Notes under the pieces: generated by a model
Told to the model about the DNA's origin: nothing
The model's input: only the letters and a program-made list of their open reading frames with translations
Databases searched by the model: none
Program-made: the position numbers and the translations under genes
NCBI GenBank assembly: GCA_002315765.1
Contig: DCIE01000019.1
Span: 1-64,000, forward strand
Source: Ruminococcaceae bacterium UBA1734
Lineage (GTDB): Bacteria > Bacillota > Clostridia > Oscillospirales > Acutalibacteraceae
Reading direction: 5' to 3'
Length of the DNA: 64,000 bases
In this document: positions 6,349 through 16,808 of the stretch, in pieces
Numbering within the stretch: the first letter of the stretch is position 1
Layout: each line of letters begins with the position of its first letter

Positions 6349-8061
6349 ATGTCTGTACTTGTAACAAAAGCAAAAGAACAAATAATCAATATAATTAATC
6401 AGTCTGCCGATATTGCAGTTAAAAACGGCGAATTGGAATTTGCCGAAAATCTACCTAAATTTGCAGTTGAGGTTCCTGCAAACCGGACTCACGGAGATTA
6501 TGCCGTTAATGCCGCACTTGTTTGGGCGAAGGCATTTCATAAAGCTCCGAGAATGATAGCCGAAGTATTGGTTAAAAATGCAACTCTGGAAAACAGTTAT
6601 ATTGACCGATTGGAAATTGCCGGTCCCGGATTTATTAACTTTTTCCTTAACGACCGTTATTATGCCGATATTGTAGCCGATATTGCCCAAAAGGGAAGCG
6701 AATACGGTAAAAGCAATTACGGTGAAGGCAAAAGGGTATTGGTTGAGTTTGTTTCGGCTAACCCTACCGGTCCTATGCATATCGGTAATGCCCGTGGAGG
6801 TGCTCTGGGCGATTGCTTGGCTGCCGTTCTTTCGGCCGCAGGATATTATACCGAAAGAGAATTTTATATTAACGATGCGGGAAATCAAATAAATAAATTT
6901 GCCCTTTCCCTTGACATAAGATACCGTCAAATCTTCGGCGACCCCGAAGAAATGCCCGAGGATTCGTACCACGGCGAGGACATTATCAATCATGCAAAGG
7001 GCTTTGCCGAAATAAACGGCGACAGTTATATCGGCAAACCTGAGGAAGAACGCAAAAAAGCCCTCGTTGAATTTGCATTACCTAAAAACATTGAGGGTCT
7101 TAAATCCGACCTTTTGAAATATAGAATTCAATACAACACCTGGTTTAAAGAAAGCTCTCTGCACGAAAGCGGTGAAACCAAGAGAATTATCGACCTGTTA
7201 AAGGAAAGCGGACACACATACGAAAGTGAAGATGCTCTATGGTTTAAGGCTACCGACTTCGGTTGCGACAAGGATTTTGTTCTTGTTCGTGCCAATGGTT
7301 TCCCTACCTATGTTGTTCCGGATATTGCATACCATTACAATAAACTTGTAACAAGAAATTTTGATATTGCCATCGATATTTTAGGAGCCGACCACCACGG
7401 TTATGTTCCCCGTCTGAAGGCAGCACTTACAGCACTTGGTGTTGATGCAAACAGATTGGATGTTGTGCTAATGCAAATGGTTCGCCTTGTGAGAGACGGT
7501 GAGGTAATTAAAGCATCAAAGCGTTCGGGAAAAGCCATTACCCTTGTTACTTTACTTGACGAAGTGCCCATAGATGCCGCAAGATTTTTCTTTAATTTAA
7601 GAGAACCCAACAGCCATTTTGATTTTGACCTTGATTTAGCGGTCAGCGAATCAAACAACAACCCGGTTTACTATGTTCAATATGCTTATGCAAGAATTTG
7701 CAGTATTATAAGAAATCTTGAAGCCGAAGGAATTAAGCTTCGCAGTTGCAGTACAGAAGAACTTAAACTATTAAACACTCCCGAAGAAAGAGAACTTACT
7801 GTTCATCTTTCCGCCTTTACAGATGAGATTATCCAGTCGGCAAAATCCTACGACCCGGCAAGAATTACCCACTATGTTGCCGAACTTGCCACGAAATTCC
7901 ATAAATTTTATGCTACTTGCAGGGTTAAAGACAATGACGAGAGCCTAATGCAGGCAAGATTAACCCTTTGCAAAGACACCGCAATAGTTATTAAAAATGT
8001 TCTTGATATGCTTAAAATATCCGCACCGGAAAAAATGAGCAGAAAGGATGCAGAACAATGA
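6349..8061 (+). CDS. argS: Arginyl-tRNA synthetase
   Basis: 570 residues. Charges tRNA-Arg. The class I HIGH-type motif is in SANPTGPMHIGNARGG (H144), and the KMSK-region equivalent is KASKRSGKAITL. The N-terminal add-1 domain (about 1-100) recognises the tRNA D-loop and the C-terminal ~120 residues are the helical DALR anticodon-binding domain (YAYARICSI, YVAELATKFHKFY). AAAGGA lies 8 nt upstream. Its end overlaps the next gene by 4 nt. Full length, no anomalies seen. Confidence 0.96.
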   Translation: MSVLVTKAKEQIINIINQSADIAVKNGELEFAENLPKFAVEVPANRTHGDYAVNAALVWAKAFHKAPRMIAEVLVKNATLENSYIDRLEIAGPGFINFFLNDRYYADIVADIAQKGSEYGKSNYGEGKRVLVEFVSANPTGPMHIGNARGGALGDCLAAVLSAAGYYTEREFYINDAGNQINKFALSLDIRYRQIFGDPEEMPEDSYHGEDIINHAKGFAEINGDSYIGKPEEERKKALVEFALPKNIEGLKSDLLKYRIQYNTWFKESSLHESGETKRIIDLLKESGHTYESEDALWFKATDFGCDKDFVLVRANGFPTYVVPDIAYHYNKLVTRNFDIAIDILGADHHGYVPRLKAALTALGVDANRLDVVLMQMVRLVRDGEVIKASKRSGKAITLVTLLDEVPIDAARFFFNLREPNSHFDFDLDLAVSESNNNPVYYVQYAYARICSIIRNLEAEGIKLRSCSTEELKLLNTPEERELTVHLSAFTDEIIQSAKSYDPARITHYVAELATKFHKFYATCRVKDNDESLMQARLTLCKDTAIVIKNVLDMLKISAPEKMSRKDAEQ

Positions 8062-9515
8062 AAATAGACAACCGAAATCTTACCATGCTTATGGATTTAT
8101 ATGAGCTTACCATGGCAAACGGTATTTTTGAGGGTGAGTTGAGAGATACCGTAACATATTTCGATATGTTTTTCCGCAGAGTCCCCGATAACGGCGGTTT
8201 TGCCATTATGGCAGGAATTGAACAGCTTATAGAATATCTTAATAATCTTCATTTCGATGACGATGATATTGAGTATCTTGAAGGATTAAACCTGTTTTCA
8301 TACGATTTTATTGACTATTTAAGAGATTTCAAGTTTTCCTGTGATGTTTGGGCTGTTCCCGAGGGCACACCTATTTTCCCTCAAGAGCCTATCGTTACCG
8401 TAAAAGGTCCCGCTATGCAGGCTATGATGGTTGAAACAATGCTCTTATTGATAATTAACCACCAATCCCTTATTGCCACAAAAACCAACAGAATTGTTAC
8501 TGCCGCCGGGGGCCGTCCGGTTATGGAGTTCGGTGCAAGGAGAGCTCAAGGCGCCGATGCGGCATATTACGGTGCAAGAGCCGCTATAATCGGCGGTTGT
8601 GTAGGAACATCCGACATTAAAACCGCTAAGGATTACAATGTGGTTGCTTCGGGAACCATGGCACACAGTTGGGTACAGCTGTTTCCAGATGAGTATTCGG
8701 CTTTTAAGGCGTATGCCGAGCTTTATCCCGACAGTTGTCTTTTGCTTGTGGACACATATAATGTTATACATTCAGGTCTTCCCAATGCCATTAAGGTTTT
8801 CGACGAGGTTTTAAAGCCTCTCGGAAAAAGGCCTCTCGGTATTCGTATTGACAGCGGTGATATAACCTATCTTTCTAAAAAAGCAAGAGAAATACTTGAC
8901 GATGCAGGATATAGCGATTGTAAAATTTGTGTTTCAAATTCTCTTGATGAATATTTGATAAGAGATATGATTTTCCAAGGCGCTATGGTGGACAGCTACG
9001 GTGTAGGTGAACGGCTTATCACCGCTTCAAGCGAGGCTGTGTTCGGGGGAGTTTACAAGCTTTCAGCCACCGAAAAAGACGGTGTTGTTACACCCAAAAT
9101 AAAAATCAGCGAAAATACCGCAAAGATTACCCTTCCCGGCGTAAAAATTCCCTGGAGATTATTTGACAGAAAAACCGGAAAGGCTATCGCCGATGTTGTT
9201 ACACTTAATCACGAAAAAATAGACGATACCGAGCCTTATGAAATTTTCGACCCGGTTTATACCTGGAAGAGAAAAACACTTACGGATTTTGTGGCTAAAA
9301 AACTTCAGGTTAAACTTTTTGAAAACGGAAAACAGGTTTATTTCTCTCCCTCTCTTAAAGAAATTGCAAAATACCGTGCCGAAGCCGTTGATTGCCTTTG
9401 GGACGAGGTTAAGCGTTTTGAAAAGCCTCACAATTACTACATTGACCTATCGGAAGATTTATGGAATTTACGAAACGATTTATTAAACAATCTTTCCTAC
9501 AAGGGTGAAGAATAA
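8058..9515 (+). CDS. pncB: Nicotinate phosphoribosyltransferase
   Basis: 485 residues. Forms nicotinate mononucleotide from nicotinate and PRPP in NAD salvage. Seen: the N-terminal LMDLYELTMANG motif typical of the family, the phospho-accepting histidine in SGTMAHSWV (H203), the phosphoribosyl-binding RIDSGDI, and the DSYGVGERL and GGVYKL motifs. Translation is coupled to argS by a 4-nt overlap and its stop overlaps the next start (TAATG). The length fits the longer bacterial form. Confidence 0.94.
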   Translation: MKIDNRNLTMLMDLYELTMANGIFEGELRDTVTYFDMFFRRVPDNGGFAIMAGIEQLIEYLNNLHFDDDDIEYLEGLNLFSYDFIDYLRDFKFSCDVWAVPEGTPIFPQEPIVTVKGPAMQAMMVETMLLLIINHQSLIATKTNRIVTAAGGRPVMEFGARRAQGADAAYYGARAAIIGGCVGTSDIKTAKDYNVVASGTMAHSWVQLFPDEYSAFKAYAELYPDSCLLLVDTYNVIHSGLPNAIKVFDEVLKPLGKRPLGIRIDSGDITYLSKKAREILDDAGYSDCKICVSNSLDEYLIRDMIFQGAMVDSYGVGERLITASSEAVFGGVYKLSATEKDGVVTPKIKISENTAKITLPGVKIPWRLFDRKTGKAIADVVTLNHEKIDDTEPYEIFDPVYTWKRKTLTDFVAKKLQVKLFENGKQVYFSPSLKEIAKYRAEAVDCLWDEVKRFEKPHNYYIDLSEDLWNLRNDLLNNLSYKGEE

Positions 9516-10066
9516 TGAAAAAAATATTATGTATCTTTCTTGCTTTCGGTCTTGTTTTTTCTTTTTGCGGTTGCAACACCGACAAAAAATCAGAGAAAAA
9601 AATCGAAGGCACCGACATTACTCAATATGCCAAATTAGGACAAATTCCCGAATGTAAATATACTTTAGGTCAAAATGTTTCGGAAATGATAAAGGAACTT
9701 AAAGCCACAGCTTCAAATTCCGAAGAGGATTTTTATGATGTGTTCAGCAATAGCACCTACGGAACCATTACCACAAACGGTGCTGATTATATTTACCTGC
9801 AAAAAGCCAATCCGAAGGTTTTAACCTGGGTTATTTCATATCAAACCGCCTACGGATTTGCTATCGGAACATCTCCGAAAGATATAAAAAATTCGGTTGA
9901 GCAGTACTGCGAACCTGCCGAGGAAAGAAGCCTTACAAAAACCGAATTAAAGGTATTTTCCGGAAATGATGACTGCACCTGTCTTGAATACAAGATTGAG
10001 GACAAAAAAGTGGTTTTTGCCTTCCAGGAAAACGGACTTTTTGCCACAGCAATAATTAAAGAATAA
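9515..10066 (+). CDS. Hypothetical lipoprotein
   Basis: 183 residues with a lipoprotein signal: MKKILCIFLAFGLVF then SFCGC, with lipidation expected at Cys20. The mature part has a low-complexity charged stretch (DKKSEKK) and a mixed alpha/beta region. I do not recognise the family. It starts inside the pncB stop codon and ends 12 nt before lon, so it is part of the long gene run. No motif suggests an enzymatic function. Confidence 0.75.
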   Translation: MKKILCIFLAFGLVFSFCGCNTDKKSEKKIEGTDITQYAKLGQIPECKYTLGQNVSEMIKELKATASNSEEDFYDVFSNSTYGTITTNGADYIYLQKANPKVLTWVISYQTAYGFAIGTSPKDIKNSVEQYCEPAEERSLTKTELKVFSGNDDCTCLEYKIEDKKVVFAFQENGLFATAIIKE

Positions 10067-10077
10067 GGATTTTTATA

Positions 10078-12480
10078 ATGCAACTTAAAGATAAAGAATT
10101 TTTTACCGAATCATATCCCGTGCTACCCCTTAGGGGACTTGTTGCTTTTCCGGGTATGATTTTAACAGTAGATGTAGGACGGCCGAAATCGGTTAAAGCC
10201 GTAAATAAGGCGGTGGAAACCGAATCTCCCCTATTTGTTGTTACCCAAAAAAGCATAACCACAGATGCACCGAAATCCACCGATATTTATTCGGTGGGAT
10301 GTCTTTGCCAAGTTAAACAGGTATTGAAGGTCGGCAACGAGGTAAAGGTTATGCTTCAAGGCATAGCAAGAGGAAAACACTATTCATTCTTTGACAACGG
10401 AAATTATTTTGTTGCCTCGGTTGAAGAAATATTTGATTCCGAAATTAAAAACCGTCCCGTTTATCTTGAGGGACTAAGTCGCCGTATTCATAACGAGTTT
10501 ATGAGATACGCCGAGGTTGCCCCGGAAATGCCTCAGGAAATTATTAAAACCGTGCTTTCAAATACCGATATTGCTTTTTTATGCGATTATATTGCCTTTA
10601 ATATTAATGCGCCTTTTGACGATAAGCAGTTTGTTTTGGAACAAACCTCTGCCGTAAAGCGCGGAAAAATTCTCCTTGAGCTTCTTTCTAAGGAAAGAGA
10701 AATTTGCAAAATTGATAATAAAATTGTAGAAAAAACAAGAAGAAATATAGACGATAATCAAAAGGAATATTACCTTAAGGAACAGATAAGGGTAATAAGC
10801 GATGAGCTTTACGGTGATGACAGCTCAAATGAGATTGATAATTACTATGAGGCTGTTAATTCCCTTAATGCCGATGACTCGGTTAAGGAAAAAATCAACT
10901 CCGAAATATCCAAACTTTCAAAAATGCCCCAAGGTTCCCACGAGGGAACGGTTGTAAGAGGCTGGATTGACCTTTGTTTAAGTTTGCCTTGGAATACTTT
11001 ATCAAAAACACATACCGATATATGCAATGCTCAAAAAATACTTGACCGTGATTTTTACGGTATGACAAAGGTTAAGGACAGAATAACCGAGCTTCTTTCG
11101 GTTTATGCTTTAGCCCCCGAAATAACCGGACAAATAATTTGTCTTGTAGGCCCTCCCGGAGTAGGAAAAACCTCTATCGGCAGGACTATTGCCGAATGTA
11201 TGGGAAGGAAATTCCAAAGAATTTCATTAGGCGGTATGCACGATGAAGCCGAAATAAGAGGACACAGAAAAACCTATATCGGTGCTATGCCGGGTAGAAT
11301 TATTAACGCTTTGAAGCTGTCCGAGGTTTCAAATCCTTTGATTATGCTTGATGAAATCGACAAACTTGCCAACAACTATAAAGGAGACCCTGCATCGGCT
11401 TTATTGGAAGTTTTGGACCCGGAACAAAACTGTAAATTCTGCGATAATTTCCTTGAAATACCCTATAATCTAAGCAAAGCAGTGTTTATCACCACTGCCA
11501 ACAGCCTTGATACCATTCCGGCGCCTTTGCTGGACCGTATGGAAGTCATTGAGCTTGACGGCTATACAAGAGAGGAAAAGTTTAACATAGCAAAGAAACA
11601 TTTGCTGAAAAAACAACTTGTTCGACACGGATTAAACGGAAAAACCTGCCGTATTTCCGATGATGCTTTATACGGTCTTATAGATTATTACACCCGTGAA
11701 GCCGGTGTAAGAAAACTTGAACGCAGTATAGGCTCGGTTTGCTCTAAGGTAGCAAAGAAAATCGCCTGTAACGAAAAAACTTCGGTTGCCGTTAAATCCA
11801 AAGATTTGATTGACCTTTTAGGCAAACACAAATATAAGCCGGAGGTTATTCTTGATAACGATGAGGTGGGCATAATAAACGGTCTTGCTTGGACGAGAGT
11901 GGGCGGTGAAATTATGCAACTTGAGGTTGCCGTTTTAGAGGGTACCGGAAAGGTTGAACTTACCGGAAACCTGGGCGATGTTATGAAGGAGTCGGCAAGT
12001 GCCGCCGTAACATTTGTCAGGGCAAATGCCTCAAAATACGGAATAGCCACCGACTTTTATAAAAGCAAAGATATACACATTCACGCCACCGAATCTGCCG
12101 TACCTAAAGACGGTCCTTCCGCCGGTGTTACCATAACTACCGCACTTGTTTCGGCGCTTACCGGCAGAGAGGTTAAGCGAGATATTGCCATGACCGGCGA
12201 AATAACAATCAGAGGCAGAGTTTTACCCATAGGCGGATTAAAGGAAAAAGCAATGGCTGCATATACCGGCGGTGTTAAAACCGTATTTATTCCGAAGGCA
12301 AATACTCCCGATATTGATGATGTAGACCCCCTTGTCAGAGAAAACATAAATTTTGTGCCGGTTTCCCATGTGGAAGATGTTATAAGCGGTGCTTTGGTTG
12401 ACCTTAACACCACCGACACCGAAAACATTTATTTCGGCAACAATTCGTCAGGCACTACTGCCCAAAGGATATGCAAATGA
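10078..12480 (+). CDS. lon: ATP-dependent protease Lon
   Basis: 800 residues, the usual length. N-terminal LON substrate domain (about 9-200), helical linker, AAA+ module with Walker A GPPGVGKT (358-365) and Walker B IMLDEIDK, then the P domain with catalytic Ser681 in KDGPSAG and Lys722 in GGLKEKAM. It degrades misfolded and regulatory proteins in the cytosol. Translation of the GTPase gene after it is coupled (ATGA overlap), the same lon-ysxC order as in Bacillus. ATG at 10078 is 12 nt after the lipoprotein, with AAGGA upstream. Confidence 0.96.
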   Translation: MQLKDKEFFTESYPVLPLRGLVAFPGMILTVDVGRPKSVKAVNKAVETESPLFVVTQKSITTDAPKSTDIYSVGCLCQVKQVLKVGNEVKVMLQGIARGKHYSFFDNGNYFVASVEEIFDSEIKNRPVYLEGLSRRIHNEFMRYAEVAPEMPQEIIKTVLSNTDIAFLCDYIAFNINAPFDDKQFVLEQTSAVKRGKILLELLSKEREICKIDNKIVEKTRRNIDDNQKEYYLKEQIRVISDELYGDDSSNEIDNYYEAVNSLNADDSVKEKINSEISKLSKMPQGSHEGTVVRGWIDLCLSLPWNTLSKTHTDICNAQKILDRDFYGMTKVKDRITELLSVYALAPEITGQIICLVGPPGVGKTSIGRTIAECMGRKFQRISLGGMHDEAEIRGHRKTYIGAMPGRIINALKLSEVSNPLIMLDEIDKLANNYKGDPASALLEVLDPEQNCKFCDNFLEIPYNLSKAVFITTANSLDTIPAPLLDRMEVIELDGYTREEKFNIAKKHLLKKQLVRHGLNGKTCRISDDALYGLIDYYTREAGVRKLERSIGSVCSKVAKKIACNEKTSVAVKSKDLIDLLGKHKYKPEVILDNDEVGIINGLAWTRVGGEIMQLEVAVLEGTGKVELTGNLGDVMKESASAAVTFVRANASKYGIATDFYKSKDIHIHATESAVPKDGPSAGVTITTALVSALTGREVKRDIAMTGEITIRGRVLPIGGLKEKAMAAYTGGVKTVFIPKANTPDIDDVDPLVRENINFVPVSHVEDVISGALVDLNTTDTENIYFGNNSSGTTAQRICK

Positions 12481-13061
12481 ATTTAAACAATGCTTTTTTT
12501 GAAGCGGCTTTCGGTACCGCAAATCAACTTCCCGAGTCCGACCTTCCCGAAATATGCTTTTCCGGCAGGTCAAATGTGGGCAAATCCTCAATGATAAACA
12601 AGGTGTTAAACCGTAAATCTATTGCAAGGGTTAGTTCAACGCCGGGAAAGACCGTTACTGTTAATTTTTATAATATCGGCGATTTCAGACTTGTTGACCT
12701 TCCGGGATACGGCTATGCAAAGGTTGATTACAAGGAAAAGGAACGCTGGGCTGACCTGATGGAAAGTTATTTTAATTCAAGCAGAAATATAAAACTTGTT
12801 TTTCAGCTTATTGATATGCGACACAAGCCCACCGATTTTGATGTTTCTATGCTGGAATTTTTAAATTCCTATGAAATTCCCTATGCGGTTGTGCTGACAA
12901 AGTGCGATAAACTAAACAAAACCGAATTTTCAAAGCAACTTAGTGTCTTAAATGAAGAATTGGGTGAACTTGTGTCTGATATTCCCGTTATCCCCTTTTC
13001 TTCACTTAAGGGTATCGGTGTCGGAGATGTTTTGGAAGAAATAGAAAACTCACTTAAATAA
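12477..13061 (+). CDS. ysxC: Ribosome biogenesis GTPase YsxC/EngB
   Basis: A TrmE-Era-EngA-type GTPase of 194 residues. G1 GRSNVGKSS, G3 DLPGYGYAKV, G4 TKCDKL and a G5-like SSLKG. It acts in assembly of the large ribosomal subunit. AAAGGA (12463-12468) places the start at the ATG at 12477, whose ATGA overlaps the lon stop; the ATG at 12471 is too near the ribosome binding site. Located after lon as in many Firmicutes. Confidence 0.94.
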   Translation: MNLNNAFFEAAFGTANQLPESDLPEICFSGRSNVGKSSMINKVLNRKSIARVSSTPGKTVTVNFYNIGDFRLVDLPGYGYAKVDYKEKERWADLMESYFNSSRNIKLVFQLIDMRHKPTDFDVSMLEFLNSYEIPYAVVLTKCDKLNKTEFSKQLSVLNEELGELVSDIPVIPFSSLKGIGVGDVLEEIENSLK

Positions 13062-13081
13062 AGGAACGATTCTTTTAATTT

Positions 13082-14035
13082 ATGAAAAAAATCACTTCGC
13101 TTAGTTTGGCTTTGCTTCTTCTCTGCCTTTGCGGATGTTCGGAAGAAAACCTAAAATCATCGAGATTTTTACTTGATACAATAGTTACTCTTGATATCGC
13201 CTGTGATGAGGACACCCTCAAAGAGGCTTTTTCCCTGTGCGAAAAATACGAAAAACTACTAAGCAAAACAAATAAAGAAAGTGATGTTTCAAAACTTAAC
13301 CATTCAAACGGTTTAGTTAAGGTATCAAAGGATACCCGAGTTATTACCGAAAAGGCAATAAAATACGGAAAAATATCCGGCGGTGCTTTTGATATTACCA
13401 TTTCTCCCGTTTGTGATTTATGGGATTTTGAGGGAACTTCTCTTCCTGACAGGAAAGAAATTTCCGAAGCTTTAAAAAATGTTGATTACGAATCCATAGA
13501 AATTTCCGGCGACTCTATTAACCTAAAGGGTAAAGAAATTGATTTAGGCGGTATTGCCAAGGGTTATATTGCAGATAGATTACTTGATTTTTTTAAAGAG
13601 AAAAAAATCAGTAAGGGTATCATTAACCTTGGCGGCAACATAGTTTGTTTCGGAGAACGAGATTACAAAATCGGTATTGCAAAGCCTTTTGCCGATAATG
13701 AGATTTCGGCAACCGTAAAGCTTAAAAACAAATCTCTTGTTACTGCCGGTATCTATCAGCGGTATATCAAAAAGGGAGATGCTGTTTACCACCACATTTT
13801 AGACCCTGAAACGGGATACGGCGTATCTTCGGATTTAGCAAGTGCCACCGTAATAGGCGACAGTTCTGTCGACTGCGATGCTCTTTCCACCATTTGTATC
13901 CTAAAGGGTAGCAAAGAAGCCAAAAAATTAATTGAAAACACAAAAAACACCCAAGGAGTATTTATTTCAAGAAACGGTGAGATAACATATACTTCCGGGT
14001 TGGACTATAAAAACAACACATTTACTTTAAAATAA
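13082..14035 (+). CDS. apbE: FAD:protein FMN transferase (ApbE), lipoprotein
   Basis: 317 residues. The signal MKKITSLSLALLLLCLCGC gives a lipid-anchored protein with Cys19. ApbE motifs: LLDTIVTLDI, GGAFDITISPV, LGGIAKGYIADRL, INLGGNI and the flavin-transfer region HHILDPETGYG, then DCDALST. The enzyme attaches FMN covalently to Thr/Ser of target proteins such as Rnf/Nqr subunits or extracellular flavoproteins. No target protein gene is in this window. It lies 20 nt after ysxC and 19 nt before secA. Confidence 0.92.
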   Translation: MKKITSLSLALLLLCLCGCSEENLKSSRFLLDTIVTLDIACDEDTLKEAFSLCEKYEKLLSKTNKESDVSKLNHSNGLVKVSKDTRVITEKAIKYGKISGGAFDITISPVCDLWDFEGTSLPDRKEISEALKNVDYESIEISGDSINLKGKEIDLGGIAKGYIADRLLDFFKEKKISKGIINLGGNIVCFGERDYKIGIAKPFADNEISATVKLKNKSLVTAGIYQRYIKKGDAVYHHILDPETGYGVSSDLASATVIGDSSVDCDALSTICILKGSKEAKKLIENTKNTQGVFISRNGEITYTSGLDYKNNTFTLK

Positions 14036-14054
14036 ACATTAGCGAGGTTTGATT

Positions 14055-16784
14055 ATGGGATTACTAAGAGCCGTTTTCGGCAATTACAGCGAAAGAGAAA
14101 TAAAAAGAATAAAGCCTTTACTTCAAAAGGTTTTAGACTATGAAGAAGAATACAAAGCCCTTTCAGATGATGAATTAAAGGCAAAAACCAATGAATTTAA
14201 AAATCGTTTAGAGGGTACCGAAACCCTTGACGATATTTTACCCGAAGCCTTTGCCGCTTGTAGAGAAGCAGGAGACAGAGTGCTTGGAATGAAACATTTC
14301 CCTGTTCAGATTTTAGGCGGTATTGTGCTTCACCAAGGAAGAATAAGCGAAATGAAAACCGGTGAAGGTAAAACCCTTGTTGCCACCTTACCGGCATATC
14401 TTAATGCTCTTTCGGGAAAAGGTGTGCATATTGTTACGGTAAACGATTACCTTGCAAAGCGCGACTCGGAATGGATGGGTAAACTTTACAGATTTATGGG
14501 ACTTTCGGTGGGACTTATTATCCACGGAATGAACAACGAAGAAAAAAGAGAAGCTTACAATGCCGATATTACCTACTGCACCAATAACGAATTGGGCTTT
14601 GATTATCTTCGTGATAATATGGTAATCTACAAGGAAGATAAGGTTCAAAGAGGACATAACTTTGCCATCGTAGATGAGGTTGACTCCATACTCATTGATG
14701 AAGCCAGAACTCCTCTTATTATTTCCGGTCAGGGCAAGAAAGCCACCGACCTATACTCAAAAGCAAATGCCTTTGCGCTTTCCCTTAAAATGGTTAAGGT
14801 AAAAGAAATGGACGATAAGGCAAGTGATGAAGTTACAAACTATGACGGCGACTATGTTGTAGACGAAAAAGCAAGAACCTCAACACTTACTCCGTCAGGT
14901 GTAAAAAAAGCCGAGGATTACTTTGGCATTGACAACCTAAACGATACAGCCAATATCGAAATTGCCCACCATGTTACACAGGCAATTCGTGCCCACGGTA
15001 TAATGAAGCGGGATGTTGACTATGTTGTTAAAGACGGCGAAGTAATAATCGTTGACGAATTTACAGGACGACTTATGTTCGGCAGACGATACAACGAAGG
15101 ACTCCACCAAGCCATTGAAGCAAAAGAGGGTGTAAAGGTAGCAAAGGAATCTAAAACTCTTGCCACAATTACCTTCCAAAACTTCTTTCGACTTTACAAT
15201 AAACTTTCGGGTATGACAGGTACCGCCATGACCGAAGAAGCCGAATTTCAGGAAATATATAAGTTAGATGTTATTGAAATTCCTACCAATAAGCCCCTTG
15301 CAAGAATTGACGAAAACGACGCTATTTACAAAACCGAACTGGGAAAATACAATGCGGTTATTGACAGAATAGCGGAATGTAACGCAAAAGGTCAACCGGT
15401 TCTTGTTGGTACGGTTACCATTGAAAAATCCGAATTGCTTTCAAGTATGCTTAAAAAGCGCGGAATCAACCATAATGTTCTTAATGCAAAACACCACGAA
15501 AAAGAAGCTGAAATTATTGCCCAAGCCGGTAAACCCTTTGCCGTTACCATTGCAACAAATATGGCAGGTCGTGGTACCGATATTATGCTTGGCGGTAATG
15601 CCGAATATCTTGCAAAGTCTGCTCTCAGACATGATGGACTAAGCGAAGAAATGATTACCGAAGCCACCGGATTCGGCGAAACAGACGATGCCGATATTAT
15701 TTCGGCGAGAGAGTCTTTTAAGAATTACTATAACGAATTTAAGGCACAAATTGCTCCGGAAGCCGAACAGGTTAGAAGCGCCGGTGGACTTTGTATTATC
15801 GGTACCGAACGCCACGATTCAAGGCGAATTGATAACCAGCTTCGAGGTCGTGCCGGTCGTCAGGGCGACCCGGGTAATACTAAATTCTATATTTCTCTTG
15901 AGGACGATTTGATGCGTTTGTACGGAGGAGAAAGAATTTCCTCAATTATGGATACCCTTAAGGTTGACGAGTCCCAACCCCTTGAAGCAGGTATGCTTTC
16001 AAGAAGCATTGAAAATGCTCAAAAGCGCAAAGAGGGTATGAACTTTGCCGCCCGTAAGAGTGTACTTCAATATGACGATGTTATGAATAAACAGCGTGAG
16101 CTTATTTACGAGCAGAGAAATAAGGTTCTTTACGGAGAAGATATTAAGGGTACTATTATTAAGATGATAGATGATACTATTGACTCTTATTGCAAAATCT
16201 ATCTTGCTGACGAAATGGTACACGACAATTGGGACTTAAACGGATTAAGAGAATTTTTCGGAAGCTTTATTCCCGGTGCCGAGGAAATAAGCTTCACCAC
16301 CGAAGAACTTGGCAATACATCCTGCGAGGAAGTTGCCGATAATCTTAAAGATATGGCACATACACTTTACGAAGCCCGTGAAGAGCAATTCGGCAGTGAA
16401 ATTATGCGACAGATTGAAAGAGCAATGCTTTTAAGGTCGGTTGACACAAACTGGATGGACCATATCGACAATATGGACGGACTAAGACAAGGTATAGGTC
16501 TTCGTGCCTATGGTCAGCACGACCCGGTTGTTGAATACCGTAACGAAAGTTATGATATGTTCTCGGCTATGACCGATTGTATAAGAGAACAAACCGCAAA
16601 ACTTGTATTAACAGTTCAGGTTAGACAAGACGAAGAGGTTAAGCGTGAAAAGGTTGCCGAGGAAACTTCAACCGGTGAAAAACCACTGACTGTCAGGGGA
16701 AAAGGTGTCGTAAGTAAAAATGCTTTATGTCCTTGCGGCAGCGGTAAGAAATACAAGCGTTGTTGCGGTAAAGATATTGATTAA
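14055..16784 (+). CDS. secA: Preprotein translocase ATPase SecA
   Basis: 909 residues. Motor of Sec-dependent secretion. Walker A TGEGKT (102-107), Walker B region FAIVDEVDSILIDEARTPL, helicase motif VI in QLRGRAGRQGDPG, and a C-terminal zinc-binding CPCGSGKKYKRCCG that also binds SecB-like partners or phospholipid. The ATG at 14055 (MGLLRAVFG) follows GAGG at 7 nt; an in-frame TTG at 14049 is rejected. SecY is encoded about 47 kb away in the same window. Intact and of normal length. Confidence 0.97.
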   Translation: MGLLRAVFGNYSEREIKRIKPLLQKVLDYEEEYKALSDDELKAKTNEFKNRLEGTETLDDILPEAFAACREAGDRVLGMKHFPVQILGGIVLHQGRISEMKTGEGKTLVATLPAYLNALSGKGVHIVTVNDYLAKRDSEWMGKLYRFMGLSVGLIIHGMNNEEKREAYNADITYCTNNELGFDYLRDNMVIYKEDKVQRGHNFAIVDEVDSILIDEARTPLIISGQGKKATDLYSKANAFALSLKMVKVKEMDDKASDEVTNYDGDYVVDEKARTSTLTPSGVKKAEDYFGIDNLNDTANIEIAHHVTQAIRAHGIMKRDVDYVVKDGEVIIVDEFTGRLMFGRRYNEGLHQAIEAKEGVKVAKESKTLATITFQNFFRLYNKLSGMTGTAMTEEAEFQEIYKLDVIEIPTNKPLARIDENDAIYKTELGKYNAVIDRIAECNAKGQPVLVGTVTIEKSELLSSMLKKRGINHNVLNAKHHEKEAEIIAQAGKPFAVTIATNMAGRGTDIMLGGNAEYLAKSALRHDGLSEEMITEATGFGETDDADIISARESFKNYYNEFKAQIAPEAEQVRSAGGLCIIGTERHDSRRIDNQLRGRAGRQGDPGNTKFYISLEDDLMRLYGGERISSIMDTLKVDESQPLEAGMLSRSIENAQKRKEGMNFAARKSVLQYDDVMNKQRELIYEQRNKVLYGEDIKGTIIKMIDDTIDSYCKIYLADEMVHDNWDLNGLREFFGSFIPGAEEISFTTEELGNTSCEEVADNLKDMAHTLYEAREEQFGSEIMRQIERAMLLRSVDTNWMDHIDNMDGLRQGIGLRAYGQHDPVVEYRNESYDMFSAMTDCIREQTAKLVLTVQVRQDEEVKREKVAEETSTGEKPLTVRGKGVVSKNALCPCGSGKKYKRCCGKDID

Positions 16785-16808
16785 TATCTTTTGAGGTTTT
16801 TTAAGTTT

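Noticed and set aside
15392..15667. Open frames on the minus strand within secA
   Set aside because: They are shadows of a conserved SecA coding region with no initiation signals.
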